32,466 nucleotides of DNA, taken from Bacteroidota bacterium. Its GTDB lineage: Bacteria; Bacteroidota; Bacteroidia; Bacteroidales; UBA7960. Under the pieces are notes generated by a model, which had not been told where the DNA came from, made no database searches, and saw nothing but the letters and a program-made list of their open reading frames with translations. This document shows, one piece after another, positions 25,509 through 32,466 of the stretch (position 1 is its first letter; the number at the start of each line of letters is the position of its first letter). Where the stretch lies: contig RECE01000191.1 of NCBI GenBank assembly GCA_007694165.1, positions 1 through 32,466 on the forward strand. Reading direction: 5' to 3'. The position numbers were made by a program, and so were the translations under genes.

Positions 25509-26165
25509 ATGAGTCTTTTTCTGAAAAAAAACATCGAAGATGCCTCTATAGGCGTCTGGGAGATCAAAGAGAGCGTTGAGGAGTTGTATGAGCAACTTCA
25601 GTTATCTCCGGAAGAAGAGAGGGTGTTTTCCTCTCTCAAAACTCCAACCCGCAAACAGCACTGGCTGGGATATCGTATGATATTGCCCTATCTGGTGCGG
25701 GAGCATGAATTGAGTGCCATCTCCTACGATATCTATGGCAAACCTTATCTCAACAATGGAGTAAGGCACATTTCTGTTTCCCATTCGGGAAAATATTCAG
25801 CCCTCATTGCCAGCCCTGTGCATTCTGTGGGTGTTGACATAGAGAGGATTGATACAAAAATCGAAAGGATAAGCCACAAATTTCTCACTGAGCAAGAGAT
25901 GTCGGAAGTGGGGCGTGATCTTTCCATTGAAGCGCTATATGTGATGTGGGCTGCCAAGGAAACCCTTTATAAACTGCACGGGCGAAGAGATATTCTGTTT
26001 AAAGACCATATTTACATCGCTCCTTTTGTTCCCCAAAAAGAAGGTCTTGTATATGGTACCATTAAAACAGATGGAGGGGAGAAGGTTTATTCTGTTCAAT
26101 ATCAAACCTTTGAAGACTATATTTTATCGTATTCTATTGATCGCAGCCGTTTCTCTTATCTTTGA
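25509..26165 (+). CDS. 4'-Phosphopantetheinyl transferase, Sfp type
   Basis: This enzyme loads acyl-carrier or peptidyl-carrier proteins with the phosphopantetheine arm from CoA. I choose ATG 25509 (218 residues) over the upstream TTG at 25488. The family motifs are visible: ISVSHSGKYSALIAS (CoA phosphate site), VGVDIERID (metal-binding Asp and Glu) and the WAAKETLYKLHGRRD helix (catalytic Lys and Glu). It is followed by pcrB on the same strand with a 38-bp gap. As I recall, the order ahcY, PPTase, GGGP synthase recurs in Bacteroidetes. No polyketide or NRPS gene lies in the window. Confidence 0.92.
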   Translation: MSLFLKKNIEDASIGVWEIKESVEELYEQLQLSPEEERVFSSLKTPTRKQHWLGYRMILPYLVREHELSAISYDIYGKPYLNNGVRHISVSHSGKYSALIASPVHSVGVDIERIDTKIERISHKFLTEQEMSEVGRDLSIEALYVMWAAKETLYKLHGRRDILFKDHIYIAPFVPQKEGLVYGTIKTDGGEKVYSVQYQTFEDYILSYSIDRSRFSYL

Positions 26166-26203
26166 TGTTATATCTTAAACGATAAAAATCATTCACAGCG
26201 TTC

Positions 26204-26962
26204 ATGCAAACAGCTATTTATTCCGCACTTAAGGCTGCTACCCAAAGCAACAGAAAGCAACTGGCTGTGCTGATTGATCCGGATAAAACGGATGCAGCAG
26301 CCTTAAACCCCATTGCAGAGCTGATCAACCTCAATAAAGTAGATTATGTTTTTGTGGGGGGAAGCCTGATTACAGGCAGCTTTTTTGGTGATTGCATTGA
26401 ATGGCTCAAGGAGCATACCCAAACTCCGGTGATACTGTTCCCGGGAAATTCTCTCCAGGTTCATCCTTCTGCTGACGGATTGCTGCTGTTAAGCCTTATC
26501 TCAGGAAGAAATCCCGAGCTGCTTATTGGCAGCCACGTGGTTGCTGCCCCTATGCTCAAATCCTCAGGACTGGAAATTATCTCTACCGGCTACATGCTTA
26601 TTGAAAGCGGAAAACTTACTTCTGTAGTTTACATGAGCAATACTACTCCCATCCCTTCCGACAAACCTGATATCGCTCTTTGTACTGCCATGGCAGGAGA
26701 GATGCTGGGCTTGAAGGTTATTTACATGGACGCAGGGAGCGGTGCAGGACGGCCTGTGCCTCCTGCCACCATTGGCAGCGTGAGGAAAAATATATCCATT
26801 CCACTGATAGTTGGTGGGGGAATACGATGCGCTGCATCGGCAGCCGCAGCATGGAAGGCCGGGGCAGATGTGATAGTAGTGGGAAATGCCCTGGAACATG
26901 ACCCCTCTTTTATTGAAGAGTTGTGCAGGGAGAGAGACCTTGCCAACAGGGTACAAGTTTGA
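26204..26962 (+). CDS. pcrB: Geranylgeranylglyceryl (or heptaprenylglyceryl) phosphate synthase
   Basis: This TIM-barrel prenyltransferase joins a polyprenyl diphosphate to sn-glycerol-1-phosphate, the first committed step of archaeal-type ether lipids. The 252 residues show the family motifs LIDPDK (23-28), FVGGS (50-54), STGYMLIESG (127-136), YMDAGSGAG (174-182), IVGGGIR (202-208) and VVGNAL (225-230). Members with GYMLI are common in Bacteroidetes (group II GGGPS); their in vivo product is not settled. No glycerol-1-phosphate dehydrogenase or digeranylgeranylglyceryl phosphate synthase lies in the window. Confidence 0.92.
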   Translation: MQTAIYSALKAATQSNRKQLAVLIDPDKTDAAALNPIAELINLNKVDYVFVGGSLITGSFFGDCIEWLKEHTQTPVILFPGNSLQVHPSADGLLLLSLISGRNPELLIGSHVVAAPMLKSSGLEIISTGYMLIESGKLTSVVYMSNTTPIPSDKPDIALCTAMAGEMLGLKVIYMDAGSGAGRPVPPATIGSVRKNISIPLIVGGGIRCAASAAAAWKAGADVIVVGNALEHDPSFIEELCRERDLANRVQV

Positions 26963-26985
26963 TTTAGCCTTTTCTCCTGTTTAGC

Positions 26986-27834
26986 CTATTGCTGCGACTT
27001 CAGCCATTCAATTTCTTCTTTCCATTTGTCCGGATCGGGTGTTTCGAGTATGATGGGAATGTTGTTCAGTCTTTCGTCTTTCATCAACCGTGAAAAAGTT
27101 TCCGCGCCCATAAATCCTTCGCCAATACTGGCATGACGGTCTACTTTGCTTCCCAACTCTTTTTTGGCGTCGTTGAGGTGAATTCCCATAAGATATTGTA
27201 ACCCCACAATTTCATCAAACGCTGACCATACCTCTTCATATCCCTTATCGGAAGCAAAATCATACCCGGCGGCCCATCCATGACAGGTGTCAATGCACAC
27301 ACCTACCCTTGACTTGTCGTCTGTGAGCTCAATGATGCGTGCCAGGTGTTCGAACCGGTAGCCCATGTTGCTGCCTTGTCCTGCAGTGTTTTCGATAACT
27401 GCTCTGACACTCCGTGTTTTGTCAAGGGCCATGTTTATGGATTCGGCAATGCGTTGCAGGCAATCATCTTCGGAAATCTTTTTCAGATGGCTGCCGGGGT
27501 GAAAGTTGAGCAGGGTAATGCCCAGTTGCTCACAGCGTTGCATCTCATCCAGGAAAGCATTCCGGGACTTATTAAGACCTTCCTCCTCCGGATGGCCCAG
27601 GTTGATCAGGTAACTGTCGTGGGGAAGTATCTGGTCGGGGGTGTAGCCATGCTTTTCGCAATTGGCTTTAAATTTTTCGATGTTCTCGTCGGTGAGGGGC
27701 TTGGCAAACCACTGTTTCTGGTTTTTGGTGAAAAGGGCAAAAGCCGTTGCTCCTATGGCTGCTGCATTAACAGGGGCGTTTTCTACGCCTCCGGAGGCAC
27801 TTACGTGGGCGCCAATAAATTTTTTGTTGGTCAT
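26986..27834 (-). CDS. nfo: Endonuclease IV (AP endonuclease)
   Basis: This zinc enzyme cuts DNA 5' to abasic sites in base-excision repair. The 282 residues carry the TIM-barrel metal ligands in their usual contexts: [61 protein letters not shown] and ILETPDPD. It converges with pcrB (23 bp apart) and follows the DMT permease gene on the same strand with a 54-bp gap. Confidence 0.97.
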   Translation of the reverse strand: MTNKKFIGAHVSASGGVENAPVNAAAIGATAFALFTKNQKQWFAKPLTDENIEKFKANCEKHGYTPDQILPHDSYLINLGHPEEEGLNKSRNAFLDEMQRCEQLGITLLNFHPGSHLKKISEDDCLQRIAESINMALDKTRSVRAVIENTAGQGSNMGYRFEHLARIIELTDDKSRVGVCIDTCHGWAAGYDFASDKGYEEVWSAFDEIVGLQYLMGIHLNDAKKELGSKVDRHASIGEGFMGAETFSRLMKDERLNNIPIILETPDPDKWKEEIEWLKSQQ

Positions 27835-27888
27835 AAGGGATATATGTTTATCGTATTCAGTAAAGCAACATCAGGAAACGAATTTGGT

Positions 27889-28857
27889 TTAATCGAACTC
27901 TTTATTTTCTTCGGGTGGAGTGGCCGGTTGCTGGTCAGGTGCAAGGGTATTGGCAGCAGATTCCCTGGATGAAGAGTTGCGTCGGTTTACAATGTAAATG
28001 CCACTCAGAATGATGATACCACCAATGATTTGTTGCATGTTGAGGTATTCTCCCAGGATGATGATTCCGAAAATGGCAGTTACTACCGATTGGGCCAGCA
28101 GGGTAACCGACACATTGCTCCCTTTGAGGTGCCCCAAAGCATAGTTGATGCAAATCCATCCTCCGAAATGCGATATCAACCCCAGGGCTGTCAGCCAAAT
28201 CCATGTTTGGGAGGAATATCCCGTAAATGAATGGCCCATGAACCAGGTGGTGAAAAACATCATGATGACCATAAAGATCAGGGATAATGACATGAAATTG
28301 ATGGTGTTGACACGCTTGCGAACCTCCATGGTATAAATAAGGTAGAGGGCATAGAAAAAACCAGCCAGCAGGGAGAGCATGTCGCCGGTGTTGAATTGCA
28401 TGGTTCGCCAGGAGTCTATTCCGATAAGCACGTTGAGCCCCACCATAGCTACCAAAAGTCCCAGCCAGAACTTTCCGGGGAGTTTACGCCTTAGCACCAC
28501 AACGGTAATCAGGCCCAGCCATACCGGTGCGTTGTTGGCCAGCAGTGTGGCAGTAGCGGCCGAAGTAAGCGGGATGGCTGTATTCCACAGTAACAAATCC
28601 ACGGCAAAGAAAAAGGATCCTGCCAGAATGAGCAGCACATCTTTTCTCACCGGCATTTTAATGCCTCTGTAAAACCACACCGGCAGAATAGCAATGGCAG
28701 CAAACAGCAGCCTGTAGAAAGTAGCCACCGAGCCGGGTACATCGGCCAGCTTAACAAAAATGGCCGAAAAGCCGATGCACAAAATGCCAAATGCCAGCAC
28801 AAAGCCGGCAAAAAAAGGCGAACCCTTGATGTTTTTTATCCTCTGAGATTGACGCAA
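27889..28857 (-). CDS. EamA/DMT-family permease
   Basis: The 322-residue protein has ten predicted membrane helices in two EamA halves (about 15-145 and 158-295) with a short basic N-terminus and a hydrophilic C-terminal tail of about 25 residues. Helix 3 with LLWNTAIPLTSAATATLLANNAPVW is typical of the family and the second half contains the matching LGHLKGSNVSVTLLAQSVVTAIF region. Members export or take up small metabolites such as amino acids or nucleosides; the substrate cannot be told. A possible -7 box (TACTTTTG, minus strand, 28898-28905) lies about 40 bp upstream. Confidence 0.88.
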   Translation of the reverse strand: MRQSQRIKNIKGSPFFAGFVLAFGILCIGFSAIFVKLADVPGSVATFYRLLFAAIAILPVWFYRGIKMPVRKDVLLILAGSFFFAVDLLLWNTAIPLTSAATATLLANNAPVWLGLITVVVLRRKLPGKFWLGLLVAMVGLNVLIGIDSWRTMQFNTGDMLSLLAGFFYALYLIYTMEVRKRVNTINFMSLSLIFMVIMMFFTTWFMGHSFTGYSSQTWIWLTALGLISHFGGWICINYALGHLKGSNVSVTLLAQSVVTAIFGIIILGEYLNMQQIIGGIIILSGIYIVNRRNSSSRESAANTLAPDQQPATPPEENKEFD

Positions 28858-28978
28858 CGCTTAATTACTTTTTAATTTCCCGGTTTCTGTGAAAATGCAA
28901 AAGTACAAGCTTGTTTTGGGTTTTTGGATGAAAAAGGGATTATTCTTTCTATTCTTAGTCCGGACACAACCAGGCTTT

Positions 28979-29060
28979 TCTTCCGGACACGACTAAGGGT
29001 TCTATTCGTGCCCGCTTTTAAAGGCAAAGTGAGGATATGACTACAGTCATACCCTCACTG
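28979..29060 (+). repeat. Palindromic element copy 4 (82 nt, diverged)
   Basis: The right hairpin has arms AGTGAGGATATGA and TCATACCCTCACT (12 of 13 paired) around the loop CTACAG. The left half begins GACTAAGGGTTCTATTCGTG. The spacing between the left motif GACT and the loop motif TGACTACAG is 47 nt, the same as in copy 5 and one less than in copies 1 and 3. Confidence 0.65.
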
Positions 29061-29085
29061 TGCACTTTGGGCAATTTTCAGAAGA

Positions 29086-29193
29086 AACTTGCATGAGTAC
29101 TGCGCACTCAAAAGAAAATGAACCGAACGAAGTGAGCTCACGAACACCAATAATAATAAATGATTGTGAGTAATAAGCTAAGTCATGCAAGTT
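29086..29193. repeat. 108-bp unit bounded by an 11-bp perfect inverted repeat
   Basis: AACTTGCATGA (29086-29096) and TCATGCAAGTT (29183-29193) are perfectly inverted. Between them lies an A-rich stretch with the palindrome GTGAGCTCAC near 29140. It may be a small MITE-like relic or a structured RNA end. Confidence 0.5.
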
Positions 29194-29278
29194 CCATCTA
29201 ACCAACCGAGCTTGAAAAGCGAGCTCAGCGAAGCTAAATACTTAAACTAATTTTATCCAGATGAATTGCTGTTGAATT

Positions 29279-30325
29279 TCAGAGCCCGAGAAAACTGAAG
29301 GGTTTAGCCTCGATGAACTGACCCGAGGTCTCACCATTGTAAGTTTCATAATTCATAAGAGGCAATTTCTTTACCGGGGTGTTTTCACTGAAGTCTATTT
29401 TCTTTAAATCAACCCAGAAAGTATTGGGAGTCAGTGCTGTTTCAAAATAGTACACCAGGTTTTTATGATCGGCAACTACCCTCCAGCGGGTTGTGGAAAG
29501 ATTGGGGGATCCTTCTACTTCAAAACCGTAGGGAACAGAAACATTGCGTACAACACTCATTACGCTGGCTACGGAAATTCTCGGGTCATCGGTTTGAGGA
29601 ATGGCGTTGATGTAAAAATATGCCCTTGTAAAACGATCGGGTGAGGATACAGTGCCGGGAAGGAAAATTCTGCCCGGAATATTCTGCCAGTATCTGTTGA
29701 TGGCAAGCTGCTGCTCATAGGGTGGGTCATTGGTCATAACAATATAGGAAGGGTCGTGATGAATAACCAGTTTTCCCTTAATATATTCAAGAATGGCATT
29801 GTCTCCAGTTGCATCAGACAAAGAAAGGTGTACGGTGGTAAATTTGTCGGTGCCCGGAATAAAATCAGAAACCACGGCAAACTCTTCCTTGCCAAAAACC
29901 TCTACAGCCTCAGCAACCGTCGCGAAATTGTCAAGTGCATATTGAGCCCAGGCCGAAATAGCAAGTCCCGGATTATCACCATTTTTATCAAAAGAGGGAT
30001 ATTCGGATTCAACCAACCAGAGCAAATTGGCCATTAGCCCTTTTTCATTCATTCCGTCGGGCGAAGCAATATCCCACGAGCTGGCCACTATGCTTCCATA
30101 TTTAGAAGTCCATTCAATGGAGTTGGGACCCACCTCTCCGTTGCGTTGCATCCCTCTAGGGAATATCCATAGATTGGCAGGGATTTCCAGGCTGAAATCC
30201 ATACTACGTCCGGTAAGGACTGTGTTGTTGGGACCTTTGTACATAACCCGGGTGCAGGCTTTAGAATCCTGTATTGCCAAACCAGCAAATAACAGTATCA
30301 GCACGGTGATTGCAGATGTTTTCAT
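29279..30325 (-). CDS. Secreted linear amide C-N hydrolase (choloylglycine hydrolase family)
   Basis: The 348-residue protein has a signal peptide (1-23, ending SKA) whose removal would expose Cys24, the N-terminal nucleophile of this Ntn-hydrolase family. Other family blocks are TGRSMDF (around 40, with R and D), MNEKGLMANLLWL, and NDPPYEQQLAINRYW. Members cut bile-salt amides, penicillin V or N-acyl homoserine lactones, and this one probably acts on an amide substrate in the periplasm or outside. The substrate cannot be read from sequence. It is a single-gene unit bracketed by two copies of the palindromic element (28979-29060 and 30628-30710). Confidence 0.88.
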   Translation of the reverse strand: MKTSAITVLILLFAGLAIQDSKACTRVMYKGPNNTVLTGRSMDFSLEIPANLWIFPRGMQRNGEVGPNSIEWTSKYGSIVASSWDIASPDGMNEKGLMANLLWLVESEYPSFDKNGDNPGLAISAWAQYALDNFATVAEAVEVFGKEEFAVVSDFIPGTDKFTTVHLSLSDATGDNAILEYIKGKLVIHHDPSYIVMTNDPPYEQQLAINRYWQNIPGRIFLPGTVSSPDRFTRAYFYINAIPQTDDPRISVASVMSVVRNVSVPYGFEVEGSPNLSTTRWRVVADHKNLVYYFETALTPNTFWVDLKKIDFSENTPVKKLPLMNYETYNGETSGQFIEAKPFSFLGL

Positions 30326-30627
30326 AATTCTACTGTTAAGTTAAAATAATTTGAAAGTATTTTGTTTAAATGTTTCAACTCATCGGTTAACCATTATGTC
30401 AGATGTTAAAATAATCGTTAATTTGATGTTAAACAGTCTGAAATATTGTTTGTTCAAAGAAAATAATTTAGCCTGCAAATTAATAAGAGGATTTAGTATG
30501 CAGGAGTTTATTCGGATATGCAATAGGTTTGTAACCGACACGATTTATATATTTGTGTGTGGAAAAGACTAAATAGTTTATGATCTCGCTAAATCAATGC
30601 AAAGGAAGGTTGTGAATAATGAATTGA

Positions 30628-30710
30628 TGATCGGGGCATGACTTAGGATTCTATCCATTCTCACAATGCATATCACTGAGAGGGTATGACTACAGTTCAT
30701 GCCCTAACTA
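30628..30710 (+). repeat. Palindromic element copy 5 (83 nt, diverged)
   Basis: Outer arms GGGCATGA (30634-30641) and TCATGCCC (30697-30704) pair. Inside, AGGGTATGA and TCATGCCCT pair around the loop CTACAGT with one mismatch or wobble. The end TCATGCCCTAACTA lines up residue by residue with TCACCCCGCCACTA of copies 1-3. About 39 of 57 positions match copy 4 from GACT to the loop by hand count. Confidence 0.65.
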
Positions 30711-30747
30711 AAAAGAAATATCCCCGGAAAAAACTTTCCCGGGGATA
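30708..30747 (-). terminator. Intrinsic terminator of the tricorn-like gene
   Basis: TATCCCCGG (30719-30727) pairs perfectly with CCGGGGATA (30739-30747). On the minus strand the stem is followed by TTTCTTTTT. It ends 29 bp after the stop codon. Confidence 0.8.
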
Positions 30748-30775
30748 ATTTCCTCTGTCACTTATTATATTCAAA

Positions 30776-32466
30776 TCATTCCGGACGGCGATACCTGACG
30801 GGTGGTTCGGGATCGGATTGATGTTCAATGGCTTCCGTTTCCAAAAGTTTCAGTGCTTCCTCGACAGCTCTTTCCAGCTGTGGGTCGCGACCCTGAATTA
30901 GCTCACGGGGAGTTTGTTCTACCTTGATGTCGGGAGCTACACCCTCCGCTTCAACAGCCCACTTACCATTGGTATCAAAAAAGCCACCCCTGGGGGCCAT
31001 CATGCGGCCACCGTCAATAAAGGAGGGTGTATCCCAGATTCCTACCAACCCGCCCCAGGTAGTGGTGCCAATGAGGGGGCCAATACCTGATTTGCGAAAC
31101 ATATAAGGCAACAGGTCGCCACCTGAGCCTGCACGTTCATTGATAATCATTACCTTGGGTCCCCATATGCCGGCCATGGGAGTGGTAAAGGGTTTGCGAT
31201 CAGCCGCTTTTGAATTGAAATATCCCTGCAGCTCCCTGTTCATCACATCTATCATGTAGTCAGCTGCAGAGCCACCACCATTGTTGCGCTCATCAATCAC
31301 CGCTCCCCGTTTATCTTGCTGGGCAAAGTAGTATCGGTTAAAGAACTGGTAACCCAAACCACTGGTGTTGGGTACATAAATATAGGCCAGCTGCCCATCG
31401 GATAGTTCATCCACCTTTCGGCGGTTTTCTTCTACCCAATTCATCATCCTTAACTGGTTTTCGTTGGCCACCGGAACTACCGTTACCATCCTGGAACCTT
31501 CTGCTACCGGGCGGCTGTTTACTTTAAGGCGGGTTTGTCGGTTGGCAGTAGCTTCAAAGTATTGATATATATTTTTAGTAGCATCTACAGCAACACCATT
31601 GACTTCCAGCAGGTAATCTCCTTCATTTATATTGATGCCAGGTTGTGAAAGAGGAGCTTTCAGGCCAGGGTTCCAGTCTTCACCGGTATAAATCTTTTTA
31701 AACCGGTAGTAACCGTTTTCTACTTCATAGTCAGCGCCCAGCAATCCTACAGGGATCCGCTCCACTTGGGGCAAGTCACCTCCGAAGACATAGGAATGTC
31801 CTACTGCCACTTCACCACCCATTATTTCAACCACATAGTTCAGATCACGGCGATGATTTACATGGTCAACCCAGGGGCGGTACCAATCATAAATGTCATC
31901 CCAGGGTGCGCCGTGTATATTGTCAACATACAGGAAGTCGCGCTGTAAACGCCATCCCTCACGAAAAATCTGTTTCCATTCCTCCTTGGGTTCAATACGC
32001 ATGCGCATGTTGTCGATGGCTGCCAGTTTTCCGTCGCCAGGCTTGTGTTCTTTCCCTGAAGTTTCCACGATACCCCAGTTGGAACCGCTGCGATAAAGCA
32101 GCGACTTGCGGTCGTGCGAAACCTCTGCCTCGTTTACATTGTCCATGAAGGTTTCAGTTTTCAATTTTTTGAAATCATACCGGTGTAGCTTCTGCCCGGA
32201 TTGATGGGGGATGTTTTCAAAATAAAAAACATGGTTTTCTGGACCTGCAAGCAAACCTGAATAATTCCTCAGGGGGATGTCCACCGCTACAATCCTTTGC
32301 ATAAGGCCTTCCGCATCAATGCGCACCGTAACTTCGGGGGATTTGGAATTGTCTTTTTTATCTTCTTTTTCCTTGTCTTCTTCTTTGTCAGCCTTTTCCT
32401 CATCGCTTTGGGGAAGCAGGGGAGAGGCATCTTCCTTGCTCAGCACTGCCAGGTAGAGGGCGCGGT
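30776..32466 (-). CDS. Tricorn-like S41 serine protease, C-terminal part (N-terminus outside window)
   Basis: The frame is open to the window edge, so the start and N-terminal beta-propeller are missing; the GTG at 32446 is internal, since the upstream residues RALYLAV continue a tricorn-like strand. In order, the visible part has the acidic linker (SDEEKADKEEDKEKEDKK), a beta-propeller end, the tricorn C1 segment with WDDIYDWYRPWVDHV and the probable catalytic His in VGHSYV, a PDZ domain (INEGDYLLEVNGVAVDA) and the S41 core. In the core, the nucleophile serine sits in NERAGSGGDLLPY and a glutamate in VEAEGVAPDI. Tricorn proteases degrade peptides released by larger proteases. The signal peptide, if any, is outside the window. 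Confidence 0.92.
   Translation of the reverse strand, partial: RALYLAVLSKEDASPLLPQSDEEKADKEEDKEKEDKKDNSKSPEVTVRIDAEGLMQRIVAVDIPLRNYSGLLAGPENHVFYFENIPHQSGQKLHRYDFKKLKTETFMDNVNEAEVSHDRKSLLYRSGSNWGIVETSGKEHKPGDGKLAAIDNMRMRIEPKEEWKQIFREGWRLQRDFLYVDNIHGAPWDDIYDWYRPWVDHVNHRRDLNYVVEIMGGEVAVGHSYVFGGDLPQVERIPVGLLGADYEVENGYYRFKKIYTGEDWNPGLKAPLSQPGININEGDYLLEVNGVAVDATKNIYQYFEATANRQTRLKVNSRPVAEGSRMVTVVPVANENQLRMMNWVEENRRKVDELSDGQLAYIYVPNTSGLGYQFFNRYYFAQQDKRGAVIDERNNGGGSAADYMIDVMNRELQGYFNSKAADRKPFTTPMAGIWGPKVMIINERAGSGGDLLPYMFRKSGIGPLIGTTTWGGLVGIWDTPSFIDGGRMMAPRGGFFDTNGKWAVEAEGVAPDIKVEQTPRELIQGRDPQLERAVEEALKLLETEAIEHQSDPEPPVRYRRPE

Larger units (their letters stand above)
28858..29278. other. 421-bp gap holding palindromic element copy 4 and a long inverted repeat
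   Basis: No gene seen. TCCGGACAC occurs twice (28959-28967 and 28982-28990). CTTAGTC (28954-28960) pairs with GACTAAG (28991-28997). The element copy 4 and the 108-bp inverted-repeat unit are listed separately. No clear terminator for the amide hydrolase gene was found here. Confidence 0.5.
30326..30775. other. 450-bp gap between the amide hydrolase and the protease
   Basis: No gene seen; a plus-strand open frame at 30351-30572 is AT-rich without recognisable motifs. The region holds element copy 5 and the terminator of the protease gene. Confidence 0.5.

Noticed and set aside
30351-30572. Plus-strand frame of 73 codons upstream of the amide hydrolase
   Set aside because: AT-rich with no motif or clear start signal; it probably reflects low stop density.
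1-32466. tRNA, rRNA, CRISPR arrays, prophage and intact transposase genes
   Set aside because: I looked for cloverleaf T-loop motifs, regularly spaced identical repeats and transposase motifs and found none; the palindromic elements are not regularly spaced and have no spacers of CRISPR type.

Overview
The window looks like chromosomal DNA of a Bacteroidota bacterium, probably class Bacteroidia. I infer this from the gene content (complete futalosine-independent menaquinone genes, group II geranylgeranylglyceryl phosphate synthase, tricorn-like protease, lectin and HYR-type surface adhesin), from weak Shine-Dalgarno signals, and from promoter-like sites of the Bacteroidetes type (TTG, about 20 nt, TAnnTTTG). 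I saw no tRNA, rRNA, CRISPR array, phage gene or intact insertion sequence.

Region 1 (1-2923, minus strand) is the N-terminal 974 codons of a very large secreted adhesin that runs off the window. Region 2 (3539-9692, minus) is a menaquinone operon in the order menI, menF, menD, menB, menA, menC, with overlaps or short gaps; menE is not in the window. Region 3 (10015-15825) holds an unusual MFS transporter with a periplasmic insertion of about 200 residues before its last helix, then alaS, and divergently an M23 peptidase. Region 4 (15826-17427) holds a cluster of 84-nt palindromic elements and a CapA-like phosphoesterase. Region 5 (17629-21703) holds a MerR regulator, a GT2 glycosyltransferase and lipid-flippase-like pair, ruvC, a HIT protein and greA. 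Region 6 (21704-23749) holds a gene-poor stretch with a good promoter followed by a terminator (a candidate small RNA), two small envelope proteins and a Rieske-like lipoprotein with altered metal ligands. Region 7 (23891-28857) holds ahcY, a phosphopantetheinyl transferase, GGGP synthase, endonuclease IV and a DMT permease. Region 8 (28858-32466) holds a secreted Ntn-type amide hydrolase bracketed by two diverged copies of the palindromic element, and the C-terminal part of a tricorn-like S41 protease cut by the window end.

The most interesting non-genic signal is a family of 82-84 nt elements with five members: three at 15903-16228, one at 28979-29060 and one at 30628-30710, all in the same orientation. 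They share the loop motif TGACTACAG followed by TCA and a C/A-ACT-A/G end, while their stems differ but still pair. They resemble REP/BIME elements or small MITEs, and I do not recognise a described family. Other points of interest are the MFS insertion, the candidate small RNA at 22126-22204, the modified Rieske-like protein, and the bacterial GGGP synthase.

Most coding genes are ordinary housekeeping genes whose function is clear from conserved motifs. All identities come from motif reading alone; no database search was run. Residue positions are hand-counted.
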